From contig NZ_JAPIVK010000007.1 in the NCBI RefSeq assembly GCF_026183675.1, positions 1 to 64,000 on the forward strand: a stretch of 64,000 nucleotides of DNA. The letters run 5' to 3'. Under the pieces are notes generated by a model. That model searched no databases. It had not been told where the DNA came from and worked only from the letters and a program-made list of their open reading frames with translations. A program made the position numbers and the translations under genes. Positions 12,038-21,386 of the stretch are shown in pieces; position 1 is the stretch's first letter, and every line of letters starts with the position of its first letter. The stretch comes from Microbulbifer halophilus. Its GTDB lineage: Bacteria; Pseudomonadota; Gammaproteobacteria; Pseudomonadales; Cellvibrionaceae.

Positions 12038-12201
12038 CTAGTGCGTCGTGCGGGAAGTTCGCGAACAAAGGAGCACAGCTAAAGCGCTCAGATCAAGGCG
12101 AGAAAGCGCTGGAATAGCAGCGTTATTTCAAGCTTTCTCAACGCAGAGCTGGGCGCTTTGGCGCAGCGAACTGTTTGCGAACTTCCCGTACGGCACACTA
12201 G
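12038..12201. mobile_element. Miniature inverted-repeat element, copy 1 (between cdiB and cdiA)
   Basis: A 164-bp unit bounded by CTAG on both sides, with about 25-bp terminal inverted repeats (right end on the reverse strand starts TGTGCCGTACGGGAAGTTCG; left end starts TGCGTCGTGCGGGAAGTTCG). It is about 98% identical, by eye four mismatches, to the unit at 45284-45447 in inverted orientation. It has no transposase gene. It occupies most of the 231-nt gap between cdiB and cdiA and begins 16 nt past the cdiB stop codon, so it sits inside the presumed operon. The CTAG flanks look like a 4-bp target duplication of the YTAR kind used by IS5-group elements; that link is inference. Confidence 0.75.
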
Positions 12202-12217
12202 GGCCACAATATGTGTG

Positions 12218-13921
12218 TCAAAACGACGCATTCATACTGAAGCCGGCACTGATGCCGGAAGCGGGAAAACCCCGCGGCTTTTCAATCGGGGTTCCGGCAA
12301 AGGTATCCCAGCGAAACCTGCCCCAACCGCCCCGCAGGCCGAGGGCAGCGCCGGCCAGTTCATTGCCAAGTTGCCAATCGGCGGCGGGACCGGCGATGCG
12401 CCCGTAATCCAGGCCCAGGTACACCTGCTGCCCTCCCCCGAGCACCAGGCTCAGTTCGTTGCGCAGCAGCCAGCCGCGCTCGGCGGTAAGGGTGGTTTCA
12501 CCGTCGAAACCCCGCACCGTATAGCGACCGCCGATGGCGAAGCGATCCTGGGGAACCAGGCGCGTTCGGTTCCACTGGGCACGCCAGGAGCCGTTGTAAC
12601 GCAATTGGCGGCGGCCGATCCGGAAGGGCAAATCAAGCCGCGCACTGGCGGTGATCATTTTCATGCGCGATGTGCCCTCCCCGAAATTTTCCTCCGGCGC
12701 CGGCTGCGCACCCAGGGCGCCGGTGCCGCGCCGATAGGCCAGGCTGGCATTCAGGGTCGCCGCGCCCCAAAATTGCTTGTGGGTAAAGCCCGCCTCCCAG
12801 CCAGCGGTGCGCCGGCTCTGGGCCAGGATTCTGGTATCGTCGATAAAGCTGTGCGATTTCCGCCACCAGCCCCGGGCGTAAGCGCCGGTTTTGGAGTCGG
12901 CATCTCGAAACAGCAGCCGCGATGCGCGCAACTCGGCGTTGCGGCTGGTACCGCTGTAGGTATAGGAAGCGTAGGGGCCGACCACTGTCTGGCGGTAGTC
13001 GTAGCTGCTGACGGTGGTGCCCCAGAGCCAGTAGCCATACGGAACCTCGTAGTGCGCGGTCCAGTTGTCCGTACTTTTCCCCCCGCCGTTGAAAACACTG
13101 TGCCCGAGGTTGATATAGAAAAGATCGTTCAGCATCCAGCCGTTGTCGACAGACAGAGTGGCACCGGCCTGTAGTTTCCCCGTGGACTCGCTGCCGGAAT
13201 CATCCAGGGAAACACTGGTTCGCACCAGGGAGGGCTGCTCCCAGGCGATCAGCAGATTACTTTTGCCGGGCCCCGCTGCACGGTCGGCCGGCGCAATGCG
13301 AATATCGGCAGCCACAGTGGGAACCCGCTGGAAATTCTCCAGCCCCTGCTCGATATCGCGCAGGTTCAGCAGCTCGCCCGTTTCCGCCGGCAGGGCATTC
13401 CGGAAATTGGCGCGGGGGTCGGTTCCGTCGGCAAAACGGATTTCACTGATGCGGCCGGGCACCAGAGTCAGGGTGAGAGTGCCGCTGTTCAGATCCTGCG
13501 GCGCGGCCAGCACCCGGGTGGTGACATACCCCCTGGCGATAATCGCGTTCTGCACGCGCTCCATGACGATATTGATTCCGGCAGTGCCCAGACAGTGCCC
13601 GGTGGCCGGGTCTTCGGCGGGATCGGCGGCTTTCAGGGCCCAGCGAAACCGGTGTGCCTCCTCGCCTTCGAGGAGGATTTCCCGGATGGGGAAACAGGGC
13701 GTCTCTTCGGTGGGAATGGATTCCGCCTTCGCAACGGAATCCGGCTGATTAAGGCGGACGTCGGCTTCGGGCTCGTTTTGTCCGCGCAGGGCGCGCTCGC
13801 GCTGCTGCTGTCGCTGTAACTCCCGGGCGTGAGACTCCCCGGGGGCCGGGGACTGGGCCCCTGCGATTACCGACAACCCTGCCAACAGAACAACAGGTAC
13901 TACTCTGAAATATTTCCGCAT
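12218..13921 (-). CDS. cdiB: CdiB / ShlB-FhaC-HecB type outer-membrane transporter (TpsB)
   Basis: Omp85-superfamily two-partner secretion pore that exports CdiA. The chosen ATG at 13921 opens MRKYFRVVPVVLLAGLSVIA, a clear signal peptide; the open frame extends 58 codons upstream without one. In the 567-residue product: an N-terminal helix/linker rich in Gln and Arg, POTRA domains about 70-215 (ILLEGEE, RGYVTTRVLAAPQDLNSG, LVPGRISEI), then a 16-strand barrel. The RFAIGGRYTVRGFDGE segment near residue 470 carries the conserved VRGF/Y loop-6 motif. The last residue is Phe, as in BAM-inserted barrels. It lies immediately upstream of cdiA on the same strand, the usual CDI order. Confidence 0.92.
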   Translation of the reverse strand: MRKYFRVVPVVLLAGLSVIAGAQSPAPGESHARELQRQQQRERALRGQNEPEADVRLNQPDSVAKAESIPTEETPCFPIREILLEGEEAHRFRWALKAADPAEDPATGHCLGTAGINIVMERVQNAIIARGYVTTRVLAAPQDLNSGTLTLTLVPGRISEIRFADGTDPRANFRNALPAETGELLNLRDIEQGLENFQRVPTVAADIRIAPADRAAGPGKSNLLIAWEQPSLVRTSVSLDDSGSESTGKLQAGATLSVDNGWMLNDLFYINLGHSVFNGGGKSTDNWTAHYEVPYGYWLWGTTVSSYDYRQTVVGPYASYTYSGTSRNAELRASRLLFRDADSKTGAYARGWWRKSHSFIDDTRILAQSRRTAGWEAGFTHKQFWGAATLNASLAYRRGTGALGAQPAPEENFGEGTSRMKMITASARLDLPFRIGRRQLRYNGSWRAQWNRTRLVPQDRFAIGGRYTVRGFDGETTLTAERGWLLRNELSLVLGGGQQVYLGLDYGRIAGPAADWQLGNELAGAALGLRGGWGRFRWDTFAGTPIEKPRGFPASGISAGFSMNASF

Positions 13922-14168
13922 CAATCGACTACGCCACTTCCCTGTCCGAAAAAACAACGGACCATCACCTGAGATGGCGCGCATTTTATCTTTCCAGGCC
14001 TCAAAAATATTGAGACACATATCACAAAGTGGCGACCACTCAGTGCAAGATATCGCTATCATCGCGTGAGGTATCGGCGCTCGGGAAAGATTCAACGCTC
14101 GGAAGGAGCCTGTTTACAGGCAAATTGCGGAGGAAGTGAAGCAGTGAGTAAAGCAGTACCTGCCCCTC

Positions 14169-14200
14169 AAAAAAAAGCCGGCAAAATTGCCGGCGTTTTT
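14169..14200 (-). terminator. Rho-independent terminator of the AcrAB-type operon
   Basis: Six nt after the RND pump stop codon. On the minus strand, GCCGGCAA pairs with TTGCCGGC (14177-14184 and 14187-14194) and is followed by eight T. Five T on the other side could let it act in both directions. Confidence 0.8.
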
Positions 14201-14205
14201 CACTC

Positions 14206-17200
14206 TCAGACGATCTCCGCCTCTTCCTCACCGACGGGCCTGCGCACCTCCTGTGCCCTGTCGGCATCCTCCTCCGCGGCCTGGCTGCGCCCGCCAAGCA
14301 GGCGCTGTACCACGACGAAGAACAGCGGGATAAAGAAGATCCCCAGCAACGTGCCCACGATCATGCCGCCGAGCACGCCGGTGCCGATCGCCTGCTGGGC
14401 ACCGGAACCGGCGCCGGAGGCGATGGCCAGCGGCAGCACGCCGAGACCGAAGGCCAGCGACGTCATGACGATCGGCCGCAGGCGGTCGCGTACCGCCTGC
14501 ATGGTGGCCTGTACCAGCTCCATGCCGCTCTCCAGGTTCTGCTTGGCGAACTCCACGATCAGGATCGCATTCTTGCTGGTCAGGCCCACGGTGGTGAGCA
14601 TGGCCACCTGGAAGTAGATATCCCGCTCCATGCCGCGCAGGTTGCTCGCCAGCACCGCGCCGAGAATCCCCAGCGGCGCCACCAGCAGCACTGCGGTGGG
14701 TACGGTCCAGCTCTCGTAGAGTGCCGCCAGACACAGGAACACCATCAGCAATGACAATGCGTACAGCAGCGGCGTCTGCGCGCCGGCCTCGCGCTCCTGG
14801 AAGGAAAGACCGGTCCACTCGATGCCGATGCCCTGCGGCAGGGTCTCCACCAACCGCTCGATCTCGGCCATGGCCTCGCCGGAACTCACGCCCGGGGCCG
14901 CCTCGCCGTTGATCTGCATCGCCGGAACGCCGTTGTAGCGCTCCAGGCGCGGCGAGCCGTACTCCCAGTGGTAGCTGGCGAAGCTCGACAGCGGCACCAT
15001 CTCGCCGGCGTTGTTGCGTACATACCAGAGGTTGAAGTCCTCCGGATCCATGCGGTAATCGGCCTCCGCCTGCATATAGACGCGCTTGACGCGGCCGCGG
15101 TCGATAAAATCATCGATATACTGGCTGCCCCAGGCGGCGCCCAGGGTATTGTTGATGGAGCCGACCGGCACACCCAGCGAGGTCGCCTTGGCCACGTCGA
15201 TATCCACCTTGAACTGCGGCGTGTCCTCCTGGCCGTTCGGGCGCACATTGGTCAGCAATTCGCTCTGCCCGGCGGCGCCGAGCAACTGGTTGCGCGCCGC
15301 CAGCAGCGCCTCGTGCCCCAGGGCGGCGTTGTCCTTCAGGTAGAAGTTGAAGCCGTTGGACGTCCCCAGATCCGGCATCGCCGGCGGCGAAAAGGCGTAG
15401 GCGATGGCGTCCTTGATCTGGCTCAGCGCACCCATACCGCGCATGGCCACGGCGGCCGCGCTCTCGGATTCCTCCTCGCGCTGGTCCCAGTCCTTCAGTT
15501 TCACGAATGCCATACCGGTGTTCTGGCCGTTGCCGGCAAAACTGAAGCCCTGTACCGCGAACACGGACTCCACCAGTTCCGGCTCATTGTCCAGGAAGTG
15601 GTCCTCGATCTTGTAGATCGACTCCATGGTGCGCTCCTGGGTCGACCCCACCGGCGCCTGCACCATGGAGAAGAGTACCCCCTGGTCCTCCTGCGGCAGG
15701 AAGGAACTGGGTGTGCGCAGGAACAGCAGCCCCATGATCACCACAAGGCCGGCAAAGATCGCCATAAAACGGCCGCTGCGCGCCAGGATTCCGCGGACGC
15801 CGCGCCGATAGCGGGCACTGCCCGCATCGAATTTGCGGTTGAACCAGCCGAAGAAACCTTTGCTGCCGTGCTGCTCGCCCTTTTTCAGCGGCTTCAGCAT
15901 GGTGGCGCAGAGCGCCGGCGTCAGCACGATGGCCACCAGCACCGACAGCGCCATCGCCGATACGATGGTGGCCGAGAACTGCCGGTAGATAACCCCGGTG
16001 GCACCGCTCATAAAGGCCATGGGCACGAACACCGCCGACAGCACCACACCGATGCCCACCAGCGCGCCGGTGATCTGCTTCATCGACTTTTTCGTGGCCT
16101 CTTTCGGCGACAAGCCCTCTTCCGACATCAGCCGCTCGACGTTCTCCACCACCACGATGGCGTCGTCCACCAGCAGGCCGATGGCCAACACCATGGCGAA
16201 CATGGTCAGCATATTGATGGAGAAACCCAGCGCCGCGAGTATGCCGAAGGTGCCCAGCAGTACCACCGGCACGGCGATGGTCGGGATCAGTGTGGCGCGG
16301 AAGTTCTGCAGGAACAGGAACATCACCAGGAACACCAGCACCACCGCCTCGATCAGGGTGTGGATCACCCCTTCAATGGAGACCTTGACGAACGGCGTGG
16401 TATCGAAGGGCACTACATAGGTGAGGCCCTGCGGGAAATTCGGCTCCAACTCGTCCAATTTCGCCTTGACCGCTTCCGCGGTCGCCAGCGCGTTGGCGCC
16501 GGTGGCCAGGGAAATAGCCATCCCTGTGGCTGGCTGGCGGTTGTAGCGGGTCAGGTTGGTATAGCTCTCGGCACCCAGCTCCACGCGGGCCACATCGCCC
16601 AGGCGCAGCACCGAGCCGTCGCTGTTGGAGCGCACCACGATATCTCGGAACTGCTCCGGCGTGTTCAGGCGTCCCTGGGAGTTGACCGTGGCGGTCAGCT
16701 GCTGCCCTTCCACCGCCGGCGTACCGCCGAGGCTGCCCACGGCCACCTGCGCGTTCTGTGCCTGCACCGCCGTGGAGATGTCCGCCGGGGTCAGGTTGTA
16801 GGTCTTCAGCTTGTTCGGGTCCAGCCAGATGCGCATGGCGTACTTGGAGCCGAACACCTGGGTGGTGCCCACGCCCTGCACGCGGCCGATCGGGTCCACC
16901 AGACTGGAGGACACATAGTCGGCAATGTCCGCCTTGGACATGTTGCCGTCCTCCGACACAAAACCGGCCACCATCAGAAAACCGCTGCTGGATTTGCTGA
17001 CGTTGACCCCCTGGCGCTGCACTTCCTGCGGCAACAGCGGCATTGCCAGTTGCAGTTTGTTCTGCACCTGTACCTGGGCGGTATCCGGGTCCGTGCCATT
17101 GGCAAAATTCAGGGTGATGGACGCGGAGCCATTGGACTGGCTGGTGGCGGACATATAGATGAGGCCGTCGAGCCCCTTCATGTTTTCCTCGATGACCTGG

Positions 17201-17385
17201 GTCACCGAGCCCTCCACCACCTGCGCCGAGGCGCCCGGATAGTTGGCACCGATGGTCACCGCCGGCGGCGCCACGCTCGGGTAGCGCTCGACCGCCAACT
17301 GGGCGATAGACAGGCCGCCACCGAGCATCACGATGATCGCAATCACCCAGGCAAAGATCGGGCGATTGATAAAGAAACTGGCCAT
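14206..17385 (-). CDS. acrB: AcrB/MexB-type multidrug efflux RND inner-membrane pump
   Basis: A 1059-residue HAE-1 family proton-driven drug exporter of the inner membrane, the usual length for AcrB. The N-terminus [20 protein letters not shown] is the typical first helix. [16 protein letters not shown] in TM4 carries the Asp-Asp proton-relay pair, and [14 protein letters not shown] in TM10 carries the relay Lys. [18 protein letters not shown] and [16 protein letters not shown] are porter-domain signatures. It follows the adaptor gene by 14 nt in one operon and is closed by a strong terminator. No TolC-type gene is attached, so it probably uses an unlinked outer-membrane channel. Expected substrates are amphiphilic drugs, dyes or bile-like compounds, not determinable from sequence. 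Confidence 0.95.
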   Translation of the reverse strand: MASFFINRPIFAWVIAIIVMLGGGLSIAQLAVERYPSVAPPAVTIGANYPGASAQVVEGSVTQVIEENMKGLDGLIYMSATSQSNGSASITLNFANGTDPDTAQVQVQNKLQLAMPLLPQEVQRQGVNVSKSSSGFLMVAGFVSEDGNMSKADIADYVSSSLVDPIGRVQGVGTTQVFGSKYAMRIWLDPNKLKTYNLTPADISTAVQAQNAQVAVGSLGGTPAVEGQQLTATVNSQGRLNTPEQFRDIVVRSNSDGSVLRLGDVARVELGAESYTNLTRYNRQPATGMAISLATGANALATAEAVKAKLDELEPNFPQGLTYVVPFDTTPFVKVSIEGVIHTLIEAVVLVFLVMFLFLQNFRATLIPTIAVPVVLLGTFGILAALGFSINMLTMFAMVLAIGLLVDDAIVVVENVERLMSEEGLSPKEATKKSMKQITGALVGIGVVLSAVFVPMAFMSGATGVIYRQFSATIVSAMALSVLVAIVLTPALCATMLKPLKKGEQHGSKGFFGWFNRKFDAGSARYRRGVRGILARSGRFMAIFAGLVVIMGLLFLRTPSSFLPQEDQGVLFSMVQAPVGSTQERTMESIYKIEDHFLDNEPELVESVFAVQGFSFAGNGQNTGMAFVKLKDWDQREEESESAAAVAMRGMGALSQIKDAIAYAFSPPAMPDLGTSNGFNFYLKDNAALGHEALLAARNQLLGAAGQSELLTNVRPNGQEDTPQFKVDIDVAKATSLGVPVGSINNTLGAAWGSQYIDDFIDRGRVKRVYMQAEADYRMDPEDFNLWYVRNNAGEMVPLSSFASYHWEYGSPRLERYNGVPAMQINGEAAPGVSSGEAMAEIERLVETLPQGIGIEWTGLSFQEREAGAQTPLLYALSLLMVFLCLAALYESWTVPTAVLLVAPLGILGAVLASNLRGMERDIYFQVAMLTTVGLTSKNAILIVEFAKQNLESGMELVQATMQAVRDRLRPIVMTSLAFGLGVLPLAIASGAGSGAQQAIGTGVLGGMIVGTLLGIFFIPLFFVVVQRLLGGRSQAAEEDADRAQEVRRPVGEEEAEIV

Positions 17386-17399
17386 TACCGGACTACTCC

Positions 17400-18605
17400 T
17401 TACGACTCGTCGGCGGTCGGTGCTGCAACGGATTCGCTTTTATCGCCGCCGGCAGCAGTCACCTCATTACCGGCCGGCGCGGACTCGGATTCCGCCTCGG
17501 TGACCTCCACCGGAACGCCCGGGCGGATCTTCTGCAAGCCGGAGACAATAACCCGGTCGCCCGCCATCAGGCCGCCCTCGACCAGCCAGCGATTGCCGAT
17601 GGTCTGGCTCACCTCTACAGCGCGCTGCTCGACCATGCCCTCGCCGTTGACGATCATCGCCGAGGTATTGCCCTTCGGATCGCGGGCGATGCCCTGTTGC
17701 GGTACCAGTATCCCGTGCTGGCGCATACCGCGGCCGATCTCCGCACGTACGTACATGCCCGGCAGCAGCATATGATCCGGATTCGGCACCACCACGCGCA
17801 TCAGCACGCTGCCAGTGGACGGATCCACGCTCGCCTCGGCGAACTGCAACTTGCCCGGGTGGGGGTAGGCAGTACCGTCTTCCAACACGATTTTCACCGG
17901 CAGGTCATTGGCCTCTTCCACCTTGCCGGCGGCCAGCGCGCGGCGCAAACTCAGCAGCTCGCTGGTGGACTGGTTGATATCCACATAGATAGGGTCCAGT
18001 TGCTGCACGGTCGCCAGCGCCGCCGTCTGGTTCGCCGTCACCAGTGCACCCTGGGTCACGGTGGACTTGCCGATACGGCCGGAAATCGGCGAACTGATAC
18101 GGGCAAACCTGATCTGGATCTGCGCCTGCTGGACCGCGGCCTCGGCAGAGGCCACCGCCGCTTCCGCCTGCTGCAGTTGGGCCTGGGCGTTGTCGTTCTC
18201 CTGCTTGCTGACAGCCCCAGTGCCCGCCAGTTCGGCCATGCGCTCGGCGTTCAGCCGCGCCACATTCAGCTCCGCTTTTGCGCTCAGCAGGTTGGCGCGG
18301 GCGCTTTCGTAGTCGGCCTCGTAGGTGGCGTCGTCCAGCTGGTACAGCGACTGGCCGGCCTCGACCAGCCCGCCCTCCTGGAACAGCTGCTCTTCGACGA
18401 TACCGTTCACCTGCGGGCGCACCTCGGCCACCTTGAAGGGATTGGTCCGTCCGGGCAGCTCGCGGGTCAGGGTAACCGGCTCGGCCTTGAGGGTTACCGC
18501 GGTGACTTCCGGGGCCATCGATGGCGGGGCGGCCTGCTCCTCCCCACAGGCGCTCAACAGCGCGGAGGTGGCGAGCAGACCGACGAGCAACTTCTTCTTA
18601 AACAT
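17400..18605 (-). CDS. acrA: AcrA/MexA-type periplasmic adaptor lipoprotein
   Basis: Membrane-fusion protein of 401 residues. The start at 18605 gives [23 protein letters not shown], a lipoprotein signal with lipobox LSAC (lipidated Cys about residue 20); the open frame further upstream lacks a signal and overlaps the promoter. A lipoyl/barrel-sandwich domain flanks an alpha-hairpin (about residues 95-165, Ala/Gln/Glu-rich). [20 protein letters not shown] is the second lipoyl half, followed by beta-barrel and membrane-proximal domains. The tail is acidic and Ser/Ala-rich. It bridges the RND pump to an outer-membrane channel. Control is probably by the divergent TetR protein through the palindrome in its promoter. 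Confidence 0.93.
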   Translation of the reverse strand: MFKKKLLVGLLATSALLSACGEEQAAPPSMAPEVTAVTLKAEPVTLTRELPGRTNPFKVAEVRPQVNGIVEEQLFQEGGLVEAGQSLYQLDDATYEADYESARANLLSAKAELNVARLNAERMAELAGTGAVSKQENDNAQAQLQQAEAAVASAEAAVQQAQIQIRFARISSPISGRIGKSTVTQGALVTANQTAALATVQQLDPIYVDINQSTSELLSLRRALAAGKVEEANDLPVKIVLEDGTAYPHPGKLQFAEASVDPSTGSVLMRVVVPNPDHMLLPGMYVRAEIGRGMRQHGILVPQQGIARDPKGNTSAMIVNGEGMVEQRAVEVSQTIGNRWLVEGGLMAGDRVIVSGLQKIRPGVPVEVTEAESESAPAGNEVTAAGGDKSESVAAPTADES

Positions 18606-18710
18606 TGAAAACCTCGATAGTGACCCACCATCCGGGTGGATCGCACAGTGTCGCACTATAGGAAACTGTCGGTCAGGACAGTCACAAACGATCGTATAGA
18701 ATGTTTGCAT

Positions 18711-18738
18711 TTTATATTCATGCACGAATAAATATCAA
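18711..18738 (-). promoter_or_regulatory. Predicted promoter of the acrAB-type operon
   Basis: On the minus strand, TTGATA (18738-18733) and TATAAA (18716-18711) are separated by 16 nt, close to sigma-70 consensus. The palindrome at 18715-18730 fills the spacer, so repressor binding would exclude RNA polymerase. Confidence 0.6.
18715..18730. promoter_or_regulatory. Palindromic operator candidate 1
   Basis: TATTCATGCACGAATA is a 16-bp palindrome with one mismatched pair. It shares the half-site ATTCATG with the second palindrome 29 bp away (centre to centre), as expected for two sites of one TetR dimer. Confidence 0.6.
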
Positions 18739-18741
18739 GTG

Positions 18742-18770
18742 TTCATTCATGCATGAATATGAATTAGAAT
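18742..18770 (+). promoter_or_regulatory. Predicted promoter of the TetR regulator gene
   Basis: TTCATT at 18742-18747 and TAGAAT at 18765-18770 are separated by 17 nt on the plus strand. The -35 is weak and the -10 good. The perfect palindrome 18745-18758 overlaps the -35 and spacer, implying autorepression. Confidence 0.5.
18745..18758. promoter_or_regulatory. Palindromic operator candidate 2
   Basis: ATTCATGCATGAAT is a perfect 14-bp palindrome located in the predicted promoter of the TetR gene. Confidence 0.6.
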
Positions 18771-18967
18771 GCACACAGCCTGGTAAATATCCCTGCCTAC
18801 TGTTAGGGCTTTGCCCACTAGACGGCGATAAATGGCCATGATTCGAGTAGTCGCTATTTACGCCGCTGATTCGACCGACTTCAATCACCGTGCGATCAGA
18901 CGCGCAGTATCCGGGCCCGAACGAATGACGTGCTGCAGTCCGATGCAGCAGCCAGAGAACAGACTAG

Positions 18968-19624
18968 ATGGCCAAACGCAGAAAAGAAGATGCCCTGGAA
19001 ACGCGGGAGAAGATCCTGGATGCCGCGATCACCGTATTCCACAAACGCGGTGTGGCGCGCCCCTCCCTTACCGAAATTGCCGAGCTGGCGGGGGTCACCC
19101 GCGGCGCCGTCTACGGCCATTTTCGCAACAAGAGCGACCTCTTCGCCGCACTCACAGAACGGGTGCAGTTTCCGGGAGAAAAACTGTGTGAGGCGGGCGG
19201 TGAAGAAATCAACCGGGACCCGCTGGGCGTACTCCGCACCCGCTGGCTGTGGCTGTTCCAGGAGATTGCCTGCAACCGGCAGTGGCAGTTGATCCTGGAG
19301 ATTGTGTTCCACCGCTGTGAGCTGGTTACCGAGAGTGGCGAAATCCACCAGCGCCTGATTCAGGGACACACCGAGGGCACGACGATCATTCACAAGCTGG
19401 TCACCGCCGCAGTCGCACAGGGACAGTTACCCGCAGACCTGGATATCGACGTTGCGGTACCGATGCTGCACGGATCGTTGATCGGCGTGCTGGAAGACTG
19501 GCTGTTACAGCCTGAAATTGGCGATCTCGGTGAACTGGGTGAGCGCTATATCGATGCCATGATCGATATGGTGCGCTTCTCCCCCACCCTGCGCCGGCAG
19601 GGAAGCGAGGTTGCCCTGCACTGA
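18968..19624 (+). CDS. TetR/AcrR-family transcriptional repressor
   Basis: A 218-residue regulator. Residues about 10-60 form the TetR helix-turn-helix (TREKILDAAITVFHKRGVARPSLTEIAELAGVTRGAVYGHFRNKSDLF, shown here only to identify the region by its GVTRGAVYGHFRNK core). The C-terminal part about 80-205 resembles the AcrR/TtgR ligand-binding domain. It is divergent from the AcrAB-type operon, a standard arrangement for a local drug-responsive repressor that releases DNA when the pump's substrate binds. The two palindromes in the shared intergenic region are its likely targets, including its own promoter. The ligand is unknown. Confidence 0.9.
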   Translation: MAKRRKEDALETREKILDAAITVFHKRGVARPSLTEIAELAGVTRGAVYGHFRNKSDLFAALTERVQFPGEKLCEAGGEEINRDPLGVLRTRWLWLFQEIACNRQWQLILEIVFHRCELVTESGEIHQRLIQGHTEGTTIIHKLVTAAVAQGQLPADLDIDVAVPMLHGSLIGVLEDWLLQPEIGDLGELGERYIDAMIDMVRFSPTLRRQGSEVALH

Positions 19625-19665
19625 ACGGCTCAGCGGGCCAGCAAATCCCCGCACCGCACTCCGAA

Positions 19666-20412
19666 TTATCGCAACTGCCTGCCACGCAGCCTGAGGCGCC
19701 GCAAAGCGGCCTTGGGCCTGGCCACTGCGAGAAACCGTCCCAGTTCCCGGTCCAGCCGTCGGTTGACCAGCGCCAGCAGCTCGTCCGTACCCTCTACGCT
19801 GCGGGCGTAGCGCACGGCCGCGCCCAGCCGGCCCTTGCGGCAGTGCCGCTCAAGGATCTTGCGCGAGTCCTTGTCGGCCGAGGCGTTGGCCACCGGCACA
19901 CTGGCCCCGGAGATGTTCACGCCCAGCAGTTCGCCGAGCTCGTTCAGTCCATCGCCCTGCTCCCAGCACACTTCGGCAAAACGTCCGGAGTCGCGGAAAA
20001 ACTCCCGCGCAGCCTCGTTGTGCCGGAGGTAGAAATCGCGCAGACGGTTTTCGTTCCCATCTACGTCGTAGCAGCCATAGGCGATCCGGAACGCCTCGGT
20101 CGGGCCATTGCGCAAATTGAGCTTGCGCAGACTCTGCAGCCATTGATCTTCGGAACGGCGGGTCGTGAGAACGAAGCGGCTGTCGGGATAGCGCTCGGCC
20201 AGGCGCTCGTACAATAGCGGGTAAGGCAGGTCGCAAAGGCAATCATAGTGGTCGACGATGGCACAGATGTCGTCAAAGCGGCCGAGCTCATACAACTTGA
20301 GCCCCAGACTCCCCGGCCCCTGGCGGCTCAGAAAGCCCAGCCCGGTCATTACGGCATTGAATGTGGTAGTGCCCGTTCTGCTCAGACCGATACAGAAGGT
20401 CTTCGGCATCAT
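19666..20412 (-). CDS. Sulfotransferase-family protein
   Basis: About 248 residues from the ATG at 20412 (a second ATG follows directly). IGLSRTGTTTFNAV at the N-terminus is the 5'-phosphosulfate (PAPS) binding loop, and RFVLTTRRSEDQWLQSL near residue 82 resembles the 3'-phosphate-binding segment. This pattern fits the Sulfotransfer_4-like branch. The open frame extends 97 codons upstream, overlapping the next gene, but lacks conserved sequence there. The C-terminus is strongly basic (RPKAALRRLRLRGRQLR). It lies 35 nt downstream of another sulfotransferase gene on the same strand. It is predicted to transfer sulfate from PAPS to an unknown, possibly cell-surface carbohydrate acceptor. Confidence 0.75.
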   Translation of the reverse strand: MMPKTFCIGLSRTGTTTFNAVMTGLGFLSRQGPGSLGLKLYELGRFDDICAIVDHYDCLCDLPYPLLYERLAERYPDSRFVLTTRRSEDQWLQSLRKLNLRNGPTEAFRIAYGCYDVDGNENRLRDFYLRHNEAAREFFRDSGRFAEVCWEQGDGLNELGELLGVNISGASVPVANASADKDSRKILERHCRKGRLGAAVRYARSVEGTDELLALVNRRLDRELGRFLAVARPKAALRRLRLRGRQLR

Positions 20413-20447
20413 CTGCGTACCCCGATATGAAATTCCGCCGGGCCGGA

Positions 20448-21173
20448 TCAGCCGGCGTCCGGATAAAAGAGTTCGAAGTCGCGGGCGTATAGCCGCTGGA
20501 TCAGCTGACGCTCGGCCGGCGCGAGTTGGCTGCGCACATAGTCGTCCGCTCGCTGGCGATCCGATTGCCGCGTATGCAGCTCGAGCGGACAGCCGAAAAT
20601 ATCGTTCACGATGCGGCCCAGATCGGCCTCCAGCGTCTCGACTTTGCCGACATGGCTCAGGGATTCGACCGGTAGCGGGATCAGTTCGTGCTGCGGCACC
20701 CAATGGGCATTGGCCATAAGCAGGTCGTCCTCCAGGCGCTGCAGGAACTCGAGCAATGTGTACACGCGTTGCGGTTTGCCCGCCGGGTGCAGGCGGTATT
20801 TTCTCACCATCCGGGGAACCGCTGTCTTGCTGCGCCAGGCGGAAACAATGCGGCTATAGGGGTTGCGTACAACGGTAAATGTACATGCCCCCGCGAGCGA
20901 CCCCGGAGTCGGCAGGGCCTTGAAGCGGCCCTTGGCCGCGTTGCCACCGGGATCATTGCGGATATCGTAGCCGCAGTGGTGCGCCAGTGTCCGCATCGCG
21001 GTGGAGTTGGCCGCTTTGGGAATGCGGAAATAGCAGAAATTGTGCGCCCGGGACCAGGCGATGTGGCTCACAATCATCCGGCGCACCGCGGGGCTGGCCG
21101 TATCACGCAGCAGGGGATGCCGCCCCAGGCCGCCGTAGCGCAGGGCCGCGCCGAGCCAGATATTCGCTCTCAT
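20448..21173 (-). CDS. Sulfotransferase family 2-like protein
   Basis: A 241-residue protein with a Sulfotransfer_2-like layout. FRIPKAANSTAMRTL (about residue 49) is the PAPS 5'-phosphosulfate loop in which AAN replaces the more usual TGG or AGT. FTVVRNPYSRIVSAW (about residue 98) is the 3'-phosphate-binding motif with its conserved RNP. The C-terminal YARDFELFYPDAG is a frequent family ending. The start is preceded by GAGGAA. It is likely co-transcribed with the sulfotransferase gene 35 nt downstream. Acceptor unknown; a role in sulfating capsule or exopolysaccharide would fit the nearby glycosyltransferase. Confidence 0.8.
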   Translation of the reverse strand: MRANIWLGAALRYGGLGRHPLLRDTASPAVRRMIVSHIAWSRAHNFCYFRIPKAANSTAMRTLAHHCGYDIRNDPGGNAAKGRFKALPTPGSLAGACTFTVVRNPYSRIVSAWRSKTAVPRMVRKYRLHPAGKPQRVYTLLEFLQRLEDDLLMANAHWVPQHELIPLPVESLSHVGKVETLEADLGRIVNDIFGCPLELHTRQSDRQRADDYVRSQLAPAERQLIQRLYARDFELFYPDAG

Positions 21174-21386
21174 CGCTTCGATTCCTCGGGTGCCGGGAGC
21201 AGGGAAAAGGCCATAGTATACTTATGGGCGGTAACTGCGTCACCGCTCCGGGTACCGACACTGGCAGAGTCGCGCAGCCGGCCCGGTTGCAGCGCGGAGG
21301 GATGCGCCGCTATTCTCGCAGTGACCCGGCTCACGCACGACCGCCCCGGCATCTGGAAGACACCTTGCAAGTAGCATAACTAAACC

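Larger units (their letters stand above)
18606..18967. promoter_or_regulatory. Divergent control region between the efflux operon and its TetR regulator
   Basis: A 362-bp gene-free region. Its AT-rich centre (18711-18770) holds two divergent sigma-70-like promoters, each with a palindrome in its spacer, described separately. The predicted leader to the adaptor gene is about 100 nt. The leader toward the TetR gene is about 190 nt and contains no further structure I can support. Confidence 0.6.

Noticed and set aside
12048..12407. Open frame beginning MREVREQRSTAKALRS, also present near 45437
   Set aside because: It is the translation of the miniature element and recurs in the same phase in the second copy; it has no ribosome site or family similarity.
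14968..17775. 935-codon plus-strand open frame opposite the AcrAB-type pump, with His/Gln/Arg-rich translation
   Set aside because: An antisense shadow of a conserved RND gene caused by high-GC third positions; composition is unlike a real protein.
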